From: Sulfuricella sp.
GTDB taxonomy: Bacteria; Pseudomonadota; Gammaproteobacteria; Burkholderiales; Sulfuricellaceae
Direction of reading: 5' to 3'
DNA: 17,729 bases
Assembly: GCA_019911785.1 (NCBI GenBank)
Contig: JAIOJM010000001.1
Location: forward strand, 1-17,729
In this document: positions 8,733 through 17,729 of the stretch, one piece after another
How positions within the stretch are numbered: position 1 is the first letter of the stretch
Layout: the number at the start of each line of letters is the position of its first letter
Position numbers and translations under genes: made by a program
Notes under the pieces: generated by a model
The model's database searches: none
Told to the model about the DNA's origin: nothing
The model's input: the letters and a program-made list of their open reading frames with translations, nothing else

Positions 8733-10127
8733 GCCGTACAGCTTCCGGCCGCGACGGCGCTGGCGGTGGGCGCGCTTTTCATCGGCTTCGGTCTTGGGTG
8801 CAGGCACCCTGTCGGCGAAGGGGTTATGCCCCTGCTTGAACTGTACCCTGAGCGGCGTGCCCGTCAGCTCAAACGCCTTGCGGAAGGTGCTTTCCAGATA
8901 GCGCTTGTAGCTGGCCGACAGGCTCGCCAGCGAGGTGCCGTGAATAATCACCAGCGGCGGATTGGAGCCGCCCTGATGCGCGTAGCGCAGCTTGGGACGG
9001 AACGGGCCGGACTTGGGCGGCTGATGTTGGGTAGTGGCTTCGAGGAGGATGCGGGTCAACCTGGGCGTGGGCATCTTGATCATGGCCGACTCATAGGCAC
9101 CGTCGATAGACTTGAACAGGCCGCCCACGCCGCTGCCCTGCAGGGCGGAAATATAGTGGAACTTGGCAAAATCAAGAAACTGCAGCTTGCGTGCGATGTC
9201 GTTCTTGACCACTTCCCGGCGGTCGGCAGAAAGATCATCCCACTTGTTCACCGCCACCACCAGGGCGCGGCCGCTTTCCAGAATGAAACCGGCGATGTGG
9301 GCGTCCTGCTCGGACACGTCCTGGCGGGCATCCAGCACCAGCACCACCACGTTGGCATCTTCCACCGCCTGCAGGGTTTTCACCACGGAAAACTTCTCGA
9401 TCGCCTCGAACACCTTGCCGCGCTTGCGGATGCCGGCGGTATCGATCAGGGTGTAATGCTTGCTGTCGCGCTCGAAATCGATGTAGATACTGTCGCGCGT
9501 GGTACCCGGCTGGTCGAAGGCGATGACCCGTTCCTCGCCGAGCAGGCTGTTGACCAAGGTGGACTTGCCCACGTTGGGGCGCCCGACGATGGCGATCTTG
9601 GGATGATCGACCTCCTCCTCTTCAACTTCATCCAGCGGGAAGCTCTCCAGTGCCAGCTCCACCAACTCGTGCACGCCTTCGCCATGCGCCCCCGAGATCA
9701 CCAGCGGGTCGCCCAGTCCGAGTTCGTAGAATTCGGCGGCAACCACATCGCGCCGCATGCCCTCGGCCTTGTTAACCGCCAGAAATAACGGCCGGCCCAG
9801 TTTCCGCAACTGGTCGGCGATGATCTTGTCCTGGGCAGTCAAACCCTGGCGCGCATCGACCAGAAACACGATGGCATCGGCCTCGTCTACTGCCTGCAGG
9901 GTCTGCCGCGCCATTTCGTGAAGAATGCCGTCCTTCGCCACCGGCTCGAAACCGCCGGTATCCACCACCAGATAGGGCCTGTCTCCCACCCGGCCATGGC
10001 CGTAATGACGGTCGCGCGTCAACCCCGGCAGGTCCGCAACGAGGGCGTCGCGGCTTCGGGTTAGCCGGTTGAACAAAGTGGATTTGCCGACGTTGGGACG
10101 GCCGACCAGTACGAGTGTGGGTTTCAT
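8730..10127 (-). CDS. der: Ribosome assembly GTPase Der (EngA)
   Basis: A 465-aa protein with two tandem GTPase domains, the hallmark of Der. Domain 1: GRPNVGKS (9-16), DTGGF (56-60), NKAE (119-122). Domain 2: GRPNVGKS (182-189), DTAGI (229-233), NKWD (294-297). An acidic linker ([10 protein letters not shown], 167-176) joins them, and a KH-like C-terminal domain follows (about 355-440), ending in a basic Arg-rich tail. Der is essential for maturation of the 50S subunit. The ATG at 10125-10127 has no clear ribosome site, though the start agrees with the family. The gene is separated from bamB by 88 bases that consist almost entirely of an inverted repeat, and from the next gene by 108 bases with a related repeat. 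In relatives der usually precedes hfq directly (recollection). Confidence 0.98.
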   Translation of the reverse strand: MKPTLVLVGRPNVGKSTLFNRLTRSRDALVADLPGLTRDRHYGHGRVGDRPYLVVDTGGFEPVAKDGILHEMARQTLQAVDEADAIVFLVDARQGLTAQDKIIADQLRKLGRPLFLAVNKAEGMRRDVVAAEFYELGLGDPLVISGAHGEGVHELVELALESFPLDEVEEEEVDHPKIAIVGRPNVGKSTLVNSLLGEERVIAFDQPGTTRDSIYIDFERDSKHYTLIDTAGIRKRGKVFEAIEKFSVVKTLQAVEDANVVVLVLDARQDVSEQDAHIAGFILESGRALVVAVNKWDDLSADRREVVKNDIARKLQFLDFAKFHYISALQGSGVGGLFKSIDGAYESAMIKMPTPRLTRILLEATTQHQPPKSGPFRPKLRYAHQGGSNPPLVIIHGTSLASLSASYKRYLESTFRKAFELTGTPLRVQFKQGHNPFADRVPAPKTEADEKRAHRQRRRGRKLYG

Positions 10128-10135
10128 AATTCAGC

Positions 10136-10220
10136 TGTAATGGGTTATGGGTGATGGGTGATGAGGCGGGAGCAACAGCCGATGCCATTACTCATTACCC
10201 ATCGCTCATCACCCGTTACT
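10136..10220. repeat. Heptamer-based inverted repeat between bamB and der
   Basis: This element fills the bamB-der gap. The left arm 10136-10165 and right arm 10191-10220 are inverted copies matching at 24 of 30 positions, with a 25-base loop. Both arms are built from seven-base units: GGGTTAT, GGGTGAT, GGGTGAT on the plus strand from 10142, and on the minus strand GGGTGAT, GAGCGAT, GGGTAAT, GAGTAAT (plus-strand span 10187-10214). The right arm covers the bamB stop codon (10216-10218). It is the same family as the element at 8645-8732. A hairpin here could protect or punctuate the mRNA upstream of der; this is inference. Confidence 0.75.
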
Positions 10221-11394
10221 GCACTGTTAACGCGTACAAACCGCCGTTGCGGGTCTGCACCAGGAAGCCACGGTTCAGTGCCACGGGAGGCGCGCCGATC
10301 TGGCTGCCATCGGTGGCGATGCGGGCTGCGAAGCTGCCATCTTCCCGCGCCAGCAGATGGACATAGCCCTGTACATCGGCCACTGCGATATAGCGTCCAA
10401 GAGCCAGTGGCGCAGTGGGTTGGCGGGCAAGCAGCTTGTCCTGCTTCCACAGGCTCGCACCGCTGTGCTTGTCGAGGGCATGGATCGCGCCGCGGGTGTC
10501 GCTGACGTAAATGGTGCGATCATCCATCGCCAGACCGGCGGAACTGGAGACATCCCGCGCCCAGAGCAGGTTGCCGCTGGCAATATCGAAGCAGGCCGTG
10601 CGCCCCTGATAGGCGGTGGCGCAGATCATGCGGTCATCCGCCACCGGCAGGCTGCTGACATCGGTTACGCGCTCCAGCTCTGTAGCTCCGCGCGGCAGGG
10701 CTACGGTCGCTTCCCAGCCCATGTTGCCGGTTACCAGGTTGAGCGCTACCAGCTTGCCCCCGGCGAAGCCGGCGAACACCGCACCGTGCGCCACCACCAC
10801 GCCGGCATTGCTGCGCAGGGCGAGCGCCGGCATGGCGCGCTGGTATACCCACTTGCGCTTGCCATCCCTGGCATCCAGCCCGAAAATGCGGCCGTCGCCG
10901 GTGCGCACCACGACGATGTCATTGGCTACCTGCGGCGCACTCAATATCTCGCTCGAAAGACGTGCCTGCCAGAGCGGCTGGCCCTTGGCGTCGAAGGCCA
11001 GCACCTCGCCCTTGGCGGTTCCCACCGCCACCAGACCGCTGTCCGCACCGACACCGCCGGAAATCTTGCGTCCGGAATCGGCGTTCCACTGTAGCTTGCC
11101 AGTCTCCGCACTGAAACGGGCGATCTTCCCATCCATGCCCGCTGCGTAAACGCTGTCGCTCACCACAGCGGGAAACAGCACCGTATCCCCGGCCCCGCCG
11201 ACGCGCTCCTGCCAGCTCGACCTGAGTTCCGCCGCAGGCTTGAATTCGACCAGCGCCGCCGGCTTCTCGCCGGCATCATTGCCGCCCCAAAGGCCAAAAC
11301 CGGTGGAAACCTTCTCCCCCATGCCGCTGCAACCTGCCAGCTGGAAAATGGTTGCCAGCACCAGCAGCCATCTTATTGGCTCATTGCGCTTCAT
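10216..11394 (-). CDS. bamB: Outer-membrane assembly lipoprotein BamB
   Basis: A 392-aa lipoprotein of the BAM complex, which inserts beta-barrel proteins into the outer membrane. A hydrophobic signal sequence ends in a lipobox LAGC with the acylated cysteine at 22; Ser at +2 fits outer-membrane sorting. The rest is an eight-bladed PQQ-type beta-propeller: blade signatures of the form G-x-(I/L/V)-x-x-(L/F)-D-x-x-x-G-x-x-x-W occur near residues 89, 129, 168, 213, 264, 302, 343 and 384 (the last truncated, as expected for ring closure). Length equals that of E. coli BamB. Its start overlaps the stop of the yfgM-like gene by four bases, so the two are co-translated, matching the classic yfgM-bamB-der order. 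Confidence 0.96.
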   Translation of the reverse strand: MKRNEPIRWLLVLATIFQLAGCSGMGEKVSTGFGLWGGNDAGEKPAALVEFKPAAELRSSWQERVGGAGDTVLFPAVVSDSVYAAGMDGKIARFSAETGKLQWNADSGRKISGGVGADSGLVAVGTAKGEVLAFDAKGQPLWQARLSSEILSAPQVANDIVVVRTGDGRIFGLDARDGKRKWVYQRAMPALALRSNAGVVVAHGAVFAGFAGGKLVALNLVTGNMGWEATVALPRGATELERVTDVSSLPVADDRMICATAYQGRTACFDIASGNLLWARDVSSSAGLAMDDRTIYVSDTRGAIHALDKHSGASLWKQDKLLARQPTAPLALGRYIAVADVQGYVHLLAREDGSFAARIATDGSQIGAPPVALNRGFLVQTRNGGLYALTVQ

Positions 11395-12026
11395 CCGCGT
11401 TCTCCCAGTCCATCCAGCTTCATTTCCACGACCTGGCGATAAGCGCTTTTCTCATCCATTTTTTCCAATGCGGCCTGGTAGGCGACACGGGCATCCGCCA
11501 CCTTGCCCTGAGCCGTCAGCACGTCCCCTTTAAGATCGGAAAACAGGCCGTCAAACGCCTTTTCATGCGGCCCTTCCAGCGTTTTCATGGCTTCCCCGTA
11601 ACTTTTCTCATCCAGCAGGATACCGGCCAGGCGCAACCGGGCGATGTCGCGCGCACCCTCTTCCTTGGCATGATCGATCACCCATTGCAGCTGCGCCTTG
11701 GCACTCTTGGCATCGCCCAATTCGTAGTTAGCCCCGGCTGCAAGCAGCGCAGCTCGCGAGGCATAAGGCGTGCCTGGGTATTTTTCGATAAGCTGGCCAG
11801 CCGCATCACGGATGCGCTTGGTATCCTTGCTCTGCACCCCGCCTTGCACCGCTTCGTACGCCAGCGCCGCCTGGCGCTGCTGGCTGTTCTGGTAGACACG
11901 CCAACCCTGCATGCCGGCCACCACCGCGGCGAACACCGCGACCGCCAGCATCACTGTCGTCCCGTTCTTTTTCCACCAGGCTTTCAGCTCGTCCAGTTTT
12001 TCCTGTTCTTCAAGATCAAAAGCCAT
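11391..12026 (-). CDS. yfgM: YfgM-like inner-membrane TPR protein
   Basis: A 211-aa protein with a short cytoplasmic N-terminus (MAFDLEEQEKLDELKAWWKK), one membrane segment at about residues 23-41, and a periplasmic helical repeat domain of TPR type filling the rest (repeated Ala-rich helices such as YEAVQGGVQ, AALLAAGANYELGD, DIARLRLAGILLDE, LKGDVLTAQGKVADARVAY). The N-terminal DELKAWWKKNG block followed by a single helix is typical of YfgM. In E. coli YfgM associates with the SecYEG translocon and the periplasmic chaperone PpiD and influences the Rcs stress response; the same role here is inferred. A GGGGA ribosome site precedes the ATG, and the gene starts 23 bases after hisS. Confidence 0.92.
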   Translation of the reverse strand: MAFDLEEQEKLDELKAWWKKNGTTVMLAVAVFAAVVAGMQGWRVYQNSQQRQAALAYEAVQGGVQSKDTKRIRDAAGQLIEKYPGTPYASRAALLAAGANYELGDAKSAKAQLQWVIDHAKEEGARDIARLRLAGILLDEKSYGEAMKTLEGPHEKAFDGLFSDLKGDVLTAQGKVADARVAYQAALEKMDEKSAYRQVVEMKLDGLGERG

Positions 12027-12049
12027 GTTTTTCCCCGTTTAAATTAAAG

Positions 12050-13315
12050 TTAGCGCTGTCCAACATTGATCAGGCCCGCCGCCGAATCCACCGTCATCCG
12101 CATCTGCTCTCCCAGCTCGCGCAGCGGCTTGAGACTTACTTCCCCTGCCCCGGCCTCGTCGTCACCGATGATCAGCGCATAGCGCGCACCGCTGGCATCC
12201 GCCTTCTTCATCTGCGACTTGAAGCTGCCGCCGCCGCAATGCAGGAGCACGTGCAGGCCCTGGTCGCGCAGCTGTTCAGCCGCCACCATGGCAAATTTGT
12301 TTGCCGCATCGCCCTGGTGCACCAGATAAACATCAGGCGCGACCCGAGGCGCCTGGAATGCGTATTCCTCCAGCAGTGCCAGCAGCCTCTCCACGCCCAT
12401 GGCGAAACCGCAGGCCGGCGCCGGTTTGCCGCCGATCTGCTCGACCAGGCCGTCGTAACGGCCGCCCGCGCACACGGTGCCTTGGGCACCGAGTTTGGTG
12501 GTTACCCATTCGAACACGGTAAAGTTGTAATAATCCAGCCCACGCACCAGACGCGGGTTGATCTGGTACTCGATGCCGGCATCGCGCAGCATCACCTGCA
12601 AATCCTCGAAATGCTTGAGCGATGCTTCGTCAAGATCATCCAGCAGCTTCGGCGCCGCCTCGATCAGCTCCTGCAGAGCCGGATTCTTGCTGTCGAGTAC
12701 CCGCAGCGGGTTGGTGTGCAGGCGCCGACGCGAATCCTCGTCGAGGGCTTCGACATGCTGCCCCAGATAGTGCACCAGGCGAGCACGGTGGCGCGCACGG
12801 TCCGCACTGTTGCCCAGCGTGTTGATCTGCAGGGCAATGTCGGGCAAGCCGAGGCGCTTCCACAGCCGCGCCGTCATGATGATGTGTTCGGCATCCATGT
12901 CCGGCCCGGCATAGCCGAGCGACTCCACTCCGACCTGGTGAAACTGGCGGTAGCGTCCCTTCTGCGGGCGCTCGTGGCGGAACATCGGCCCGGTGTAATA
13001 AAGGCGCTGCGGCGCATTGTACAGCAGGTTGTGCTGGATCGCCGCGCGCACGCAGGAAGCCGTGCCTTCCGGCCGCAGCGTCAGGCTGTCGCCGTTGAGC
13101 GCATCGGTGAAGGTGTACATTTCCTTCTCGACGATATCCGTGACCTCGCCGATGGCGCGCTTGAACAGCGCGGTCTGCTCCACGATCGGCATGCGGATGC
13201 AGCGGTAGCCGTAGCTGCGCAGCCAATCCTCCACGGTTTCCTCGAAAAAGGCCCAGAGGTCGGCATGTTCCGGCAGGATGTCGTTCATCCCGCGTATGGC
13301 TTGAATTTGGCTCAT
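12050..13315 (-). CDS. hisS: Histidyl-tRNA synthetase
   Basis: A 421-aa class II aminoacyl-tRNA synthetase that charges tRNA-His. Motif 2 is [16 protein letters not shown] (112-127) with the ATP-binding Arg113 and Glu115. RPEGT lies at 81-85, the histidine-specific motifs RGLDYYN at 258-264 and GGRYDGL at 284-290, and motif 3 (GFAMGVERL) at 303-311. The C-terminal anticodon-binding domain begins near residue 327 (DVYLVHQG). The N-terminus [12 protein letters not shown] matches the family and fixes the ATG at 13313-13315. That ATG has no visible ribosome site; the leader is A/T-rich. Upstream lies the 108-bp CACGAAT inverted repeat that separates it from ispG, so hisS expression may differ from that of the genes before it. 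Confidence 0.98.
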   Translation of the reverse strand: MSQIQAIRGMNDILPEHADLWAFFEETVEDWLRSYGYRCIRMPIVEQTALFKRAIGEVTDIVEKEMYTFTDALNGDSLTLRPEGTASCVRAAIQHNLLYNAPQRLYYTGPMFRHERPQKGRYRQFHQVGVESLGYAGPDMDAEHIIMTARLWKRLGLPDIALQINTLGNSADRARHRARLVHYLGQHVEALDEDSRRRLHTNPLRVLDSKNPALQELIEAAPKLLDDLDEASLKHFEDLQVMLRDAGIEYQINPRLVRGLDYYNFTVFEWVTTKLGAQGTVCAGGRYDGLVEQIGGKPAPACGFAMGVERLLALLEEYAFQAPRVAPDVYLVHQGDAANKFAMVAAEQLRDQGLHVLLHCGGGSFKSQMKKADASGARYALIIGDDEAGAGEVSLKPLRELGEQMRMTVDSAAGLINVGQR

Positions 13316-13342
13316 TGTTTTAAGTTATTCAAAAAACAGAAA

Positions 13343-13450
13343 TTAACCACGAATGACACGAATGTTCACGAATAAACACGAATAGTTCAAAACAAAAATG
13401 CCGATAATAATTCGTGAACATTCGTGTTCATTCGTGTAATTCGTGGTTAA
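13343..13450. repeat. Long inverted repeat of CACGAAT units between ispG and hisS
   Basis: Arms 13343-13383 and 13410-13450 (41 bp each) are inverted copies matching at 35 of 41 positions, with a 26-base AT-rich loop. The outer 22 bases, beginning TTAACCACGAAT, match at 21 positions. Within each arm the short unit CACGAAT recurs about every 8-11 bases, four times per arm. The element begins nine bases after the ispG stop and ends 27 bases before hisS. In the operon transcript it would form a long hairpin. Similar strings rich in CACGAAT are, as I recall, dispersed intergenic repeats in many unrelated bacterial and archaeal genomes; no transposase is present. Confidence 0.85.
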
Positions 13451-13458
13451 AAGCTTTT

Positions 13459-14544
13459 TTAATTTTCCTTTTTCATCGCCGCGATGCGGGCGCGAACCTG
13501 CCGCTCCAGCTGATCCACGATCTCATTTTCCGTTACTTTGTAGGCAGGCTTGCCCTCGACATAGAGCAGGTTGGGCGAGCCGCCGGCGATGCCGAAATCC
13601 GCCTCGCGCGCCTCACCCGGCCCGTTCACCACACAGCCCATCACCGCCACATCCATGTGTTCCAGCACGTCCTCGAGACGCGCCTCCAGCGCGTTGACGG
13701 TCTTGATCACGTCGAACTCCTGGCGCGAGCAGGACGGGCAGGCAATGATGTTGACCCCTTTGCTGCGGATATGCAGGCTCTTCAGGATGTCGAAACCGAC
13801 CTTGACCTCTTCCACCGGATCGGCGGCCAATGAAACCCGGATGGTGTCGCCGATGCCGGCGGCCAGCAGCATGCCGAGGCCGATCGCCGACTTGACGCTG
13901 CCGGAACGCAGCCCCCCCGCTTCGGTAATGCCGAGGTGCAGCGGCTGCTCGATCTGGCCGGCCAGCAATTTATAGGCCTCGACCGTAGTGAACACGTCGG
14001 AGGCCTTGAGGCTCACCTTGAAATCCGGGAAATTCAGGCGATCGAGAATCTCGATATGGCGCAGCGCCGATTCCACCAAGGCATCGGGAGTGGGCTCGCC
14101 GTATTTCTTTTGCAGGTCCTTTTCCAGCGAGCCGGCGTTGACGCCGATGCGGATCGAAATGCCGTGGTCTTTCGCCGCCTGTACCACCGCCTGCACGCGA
14201 TCCTCGCGCCCGATATTGCCGGGGTTGATGCGCAGGCAGTCGGCGCCCAGTTCGGCGACGCGCAGGGCGATTTTGTAATCGAAATGGATATCGGTGATCA
14301 AGGGCACCGGCGAGCGTTTCTTGATCTCGCCGAAAGCTTCCGCGGCCTCCATGCTGGGAACGGAAACCCGCACGATATCCACACCCGCCTTCGCTGCGCG
14401 GCCGATCTGGGCGAGCGTCGCCTCGACGTCGCAGGTTTCGGTGTTGGTCATGGTCTGTACGCTGATCGGCGCATCGCCGCCGACGGCGACCGAACCGACC
14501 CTGATCTGCCGGCTCTTGCGGCGGGGTATTTCAGGTTTAAACAT
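13459..14544 (-). CDS. ispG: 4-hydroxy-3-methylbut-2-enyl diphosphate synthase IspG (GcpE)
   Basis: A 361-aa iron-sulfur enzyme of the MEP isoprenoid pathway, converting ME-cPP to HMBPP. The TIM-barrel part begins with [16 protein letters not shown] and VQTMTNT, followed by DIHFDY (85-90) and RINPGNIG (105-112). The [4Fe-4S] ligands are Cys269 and Cys272 (CPSC), Cys304 (GCVVNGPGE) and Glu311. The protein is of the short, E. coli-like type; from memory, many betaproteobacterial IspG proteins are about 400-430 residues. The ATG at 14542-14544 follows the rodZ-like stop by 14 bases with only a weak GAG ribosome site. The C-terminus ends within nine bases of the long inverted repeat. Confidence 0.97.
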   Translation of the reverse strand: MFKPEIPRRKSRQIRVGSVAVGGDAPISVQTMTNTETCDVEATLAQIGRAAKAGVDIVRVSVPSMEAAEAFGEIKKRSPVPLITDIHFDYKIALRVAELGADCLRINPGNIGREDRVQAVVQAAKDHGISIRIGVNAGSLEKDLQKKYGEPTPDALVESALRHIEILDRLNFPDFKVSLKASDVFTTVEAYKLLAGQIEQPLHLGITEAGGLRSGSVKSAIGLGMLLAAGIGDTIRVSLAADPVEEVKVGFDILKSLHIRSKGVNIIACPSCSRQEFDVIKTVNALEARLEDVLEHMDVAVMGCVVNGPGEAREADFGIAGGSPNLLYVEGKPAYKVTENEIVDQLERQVRARIAAMKKEN

Positions 14545-14558
14545 GGGTTACTCGGCGG

Positions 14559-15449
14559 TTACTCAATGGTCAGTCGCGCCACATCCACCTTGGTGTGGGG
14601 CGCAAGGTCGACCGGCTTGTCGTTGTAAGTCAATCTGACGTGGGCGGCATTGCCAATCACCAGGGAAAACGGCGGGTTGCCGCGCACCGACTGCTGGCTG
14701 CCTTTCGGGCTCAACTGATAAAAAATAACCTTACCGCTTCTATCCTTCACCTCGACCCAGGCATCGCCGTCGAACACGAACTGCAGGCGCTGGCCACCGA
14801 CTTCCGCCATGGGAGGAACCGGGGGAACGGGAGCATCCGCAGTAGCTGGAGCAACCGGGGCAGCGGCGGGTACAGTTGCGGATCCGGGAGCCGGCTCAGC
14901 TTGATTCGTGACGGGCACAGCCTGAAGCGGTGCCTCAGCCTGCGGCAACGACAGAACCATCGTGGTTTCCCCGGCGGACTTCACCGGCACATCCTGGAGC
15001 GATGGTTGCCCCTGGAGAAATTCATACATTCCCCAGGACAAGACCAACACTGCCACACCGATGATTGCGGCATATTTCGTCCCGGGCTTGCCGGAGTGAT
15101 CGCCAAACGGCATCAGCCTGCGCTTGCCGCCAAATTCGATCCTGCTCGTTGGCACGGCAATCGACTGGGCTTGAGGTGGCTCAGGCTGGCAGAGTGCCAG
15201 CAACGGTTCGGGATCGAGATGCACCAGCCTGGCATAATTCCGCAGGAAGCCGCGCAGAAATGTCTTGCCCGGCAGGCTGGCATGGTCATCCGCCTCCAGT
15301 GCCTCGATCTGGCGCGGAGCAAGCCTGAGTTGACGTGCCACTTCAGCCACGCTCAAGCCAAGCCGCTCGCGCGCTTCGGCTAGCACCTTGCCCGCACTCT
15401 GCCTGACCTCTGTCTGCTGCTCAGCAGCACCCTCGAATTCTTCAGTCAC
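14559..15449 (-). CDS. rodZ: RodZ-like cell-shape protein (HTH, membrane helix, DUF4115)
   Basis: A 296-aa protein with the RodZ layout. A Cro/CI-type helix-turn-helix domain lies at about residues 17-87 (LAEARERLGLSVAEVARQL, then LPGKTFLRGFLRNYARL), with one membrane helix at about 126-145, a Pro/Ala-rich periplasmic linker (about 170-213) and a C-terminal DUF4115 beta domain (about 220-294, with DAWVEVKDRSGKVIFYQ). In E. coli RodZ links the MreB cytoskeleton to the cell-wall elongation machinery through this cytoplasmic domain rather than binding DNA. The start is GTG (15447-15449) with AGAGG six bases upstream, overlying the end of pilW; the genes are 12 bases apart. The pilW-rodZ-ispG order is conserved in beta- and gammaproteobacteria. 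Confidence 0.93.
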   Translation of the reverse strand: MTEEFEGAAEQQTEVRQSAGKVLAEARERLGLSVAEVARQLRLAPRQIEALEADDHASLPGKTFLRGFLRNYARLVHLDPEPLLALCQPEPPQAQSIAVPTSRIEFGGKRRLMPFGDHSGKPGTKYAAIIGVAVLVLSWGMYEFLQGQPSLQDVPVKSAGETTMVLSLPQAEAPLQAVPVTNQAEPAPGSATVPAAAPVAPATADAPVPPVPPMAEVGGQRLQFVFDGDAWVEVKDRSGKVIFYQLSPKGSQQSVRGNPPFSLVIGNAAHVRLTYNDKPVDLAPHTKVDVARLTIE

Positions 15450-15461
15450 TCAATACCTCTG

Positions 15462-16219
15462 TCACTCATATTTCCCGCTGCGCAACGCCTGGGCTTCGGG
15501 CGAATCGGGGAAGGTTTTCCTCAGTTGCAGACCATAACTGGCTTCGTCGTTGCGATTACCCAGCCGGCGTTCAACACGTATCCCCAGCCACAAGCTTTCC
15601 GGGGTCGGCGCGGCAATCTGGGAAAACTGATTGATAAATTTCTTGGCCTCGCCGTAGTTTCCACGTTTGAAGTTAATATCGGCCAGGTGGAATAGTGCCT
15701 GAGGCTGACGAGGTTGAAGCCTGATCGCTTTCAGCAGAAACTCCTCAGCTTCGACGTCGTCATTCTTCTTGCGCGCACAAATCCCGGCGTTGAGATAAGA
15801 CTTCTCGGGTGTGGCATACAGGGGATTCTTCAGGGCCGCCATGAAATACCGGATGGAATCGTCAATCTTGCCGCGCTGGCAAAGAAACCAGCCGTAATTG
15901 TTGTTGGTGTCGGAATCGGCGCTGCTCAGGCTGAGCGAGCGGCGGAAATTCTCTTCCGCCTTGTCATCCTCGCGCAGCGTCATGTAAACCAGGCCCAGCA
16001 TGTTATACGCAGGCGCGAAGCCGGAATCCGCCCGGATCGCCACATTCAGCTCCTCCAGCGCCACGCCTAACTGGCCGGAGCTAAAATAGGCCGCGCCCAG
16101 ATCGGTGTGAATCTGGGCACGCTGGCGCGCTTCGGTCTGCTCTTCCGCAGATGCGTAGCCACCCGCCAGAAATCCTGCTCCGAGCAGCGTCAGGAATAGC
16201 AGTCGCTTCAGGTTTTGCC

Positions 16220-16223
<4 letters not shown>
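15462..16223 (-). CDS. pilW: Type IV pilus biogenesis/stability protein PilW (PilF), no lipobox cysteine
   Basis: A 253-aa TPR protein of the PilW/PilF family, which helps the PilQ secretin assemble in the outer membrane. Tandem TPR helices run from about residue 36 to 240, including the family-typical [13 protein letters not shown] (107-119) and [12 protein letters not shown] (144-155). The N-terminus is a signal sequence ([22 protein letters not shown]). Family members are usually lipoproteins, but here the lipobox position reads LAGG (19-22), with glycine (GGC) where cysteine (TGC) would be expected. A standard signal peptidase I site, ASA before Glu27, follows, so the mature protein may be soluble in the periplasm. 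The start overlaps the rlmN stop by four bases. No other pilus gene is in the window. Confidence 0.92.
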
Positions 16224-17301
<1,078 letters not shown>

Positions 17302-17302
<1 letters not shown>

Positions 17303-17727
17303 TAACGAGTATAGACTTCCATCGACGGGAAGAAATAGGCAATTTCAATCCCGGCATTTTCCAGGCTGTCGGAGCCGTGCACCGCGTTGGCATCGATGCT
17401 CTCGGCGAAATCGGCGCGGATAGTGCCTTTGTCGGCCTTCTTCGGGTCGGTGGCGCCCATCAGTTCACGGTTCTTGGCAACAGCGTTCTCGCCTTCCAGC
17501 GCCTGCACCATCACCGGACCGGACATCATGAATTCGACCAGGTCCTTGAAGAAAGGACGCTCGCGATGAACCGCGTAGAAACCTTCAGCTTCAGTACGGC
17601 TCAGATGAATCATGCGCGAGGCGACGATTTTCAGGCCATTGCTTTCGAAGCGGGAATAAATTTTGCCGATCACGTTTTTTGCCACTGCGTCGGGTTTGAT
17701 GATTGAGAGGGTGCGTTCAACAGCCAT
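17302..17727 (-). CDS. ndk: Nucleoside diphosphate kinase
   Basis: A complete 141-aa enzyme that balances NTP and dNTP pools by transferring phosphate from ATP through a phosphohistidine. Seen: [10 protein letters not shown] near the N-terminus with Lys11, the [10 protein letters not shown] segment (103-112), and the active-site NAVHGSDS (114-121) with His117. Length and sequence are standard for proteobacterial Ndk. The ATG at 17725-17727 is only two bases from the window edge, so its promoter and ribosome site cannot be seen. It is the first gene visible of the collinear block and overlaps rlmN by one base. Confidence 0.98.
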
Positions 17728-17729
17728 TC

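Noticed and set aside
8766..9788. Plus-strand open frame (340 codons) opposite der
   Set aside because: Shadow of the two GTPase domains of der; no independent coding evidence.
12239..13375. Plus-strand open frame (378 codons) opposite hisS, running into the CACGAAT repeat
   Set aside because: The body is a shadow of hisS, and its C-terminus (TTNDTNVHE) is simply the translated repeat element.
13343..13450. Possible CRISPR array, because of the regularly spaced CACGAAT units
   Set aside because: The repeat unit is only about 7 bases with 1-4 base gaps, the two halves are inverted, and there are no spacers of CRISPR length or cas genes.

Overview
All recognisable genes in this window lie on the minus strand and form one dense block of housekeeping genes. 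Read in the direction of transcription (right to left) the order is ndk, rlmN, pilW/pilF, rodZ-like, ispG, hisS, yfgM-like, bamB, der, an unrecognised 389-aa gene, a PAS-GAF-GGDEF-EAL gene, hfq, hflX, hflK, hflC, a DUF2065 gene, hisZ and the first 89 bases of purA. From memory, the order ndk-rlmN-pilW-rodZ-ispG-hisS-yfgM-bamB-der-hfq-hflX-hflK-hflC-DUF2065-hisZ-purA is a conserved betaproteobacterial arrangement. The GC-rich codon use, the RKEH rim of Hfq and the presence of HisZ agree with a betaproteobacterium, perhaps of the Nitrosomonadales group; the genus cannot be told from the sequence alone.

Right part (17727 to 10216): nucleotide metabolism (ndk), 23S rRNA/tRNA methylation (rlmN), type IV pilus secretin assembly (pilW), cell shape (rodZ), isoprenoid synthesis (ispG), tRNA charging (hisS), and envelope quality control and outer-membrane protein assembly (yfgM, bamB). 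Genes overlap by 1-4 bases or are separated by fewer than 30, so they look co-transcribed. The exception is the 143-base ispG-hisS gap, which is mostly filled by a 108-bp inverted repeat made of CACGAAT-type units.

Middle part (10215 to 5091): der is flanked on both sides by short intergenic elements built of heptamers (GRGTGAT type) arranged as inverted repeats. After der come two genes that I regard as an insertion in the conserved der-hfq junction: a 389-aa protein of unknown function and a soluble protein with intact c-di-GMP synthase and phosphodiesterase motifs.

Left part (5090 to 1): hfq has its own good sigma70-type promoter directly behind the c-di-GMP gene. It leads into hflX, hflK and hflC (ribosome-rescue GTPase and FtsH-regulating membrane complex), a small two-helix membrane protein, hisZ (regulatory partner of a short-form HisG encoded elsewhere) and purA.

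No rRNA, tRNA, CRISPR array, transposase or phage gene was seen. No intergenic stretch exceeds about 145 bases. The points most worth a second look are the two repeat families, the unrecognised 389-aa gene with its c-di-GMP neighbour, and a PilW whose lipobox cysteine is replaced by glycine. I saw no clear sign of a wholly new multi-gene system.
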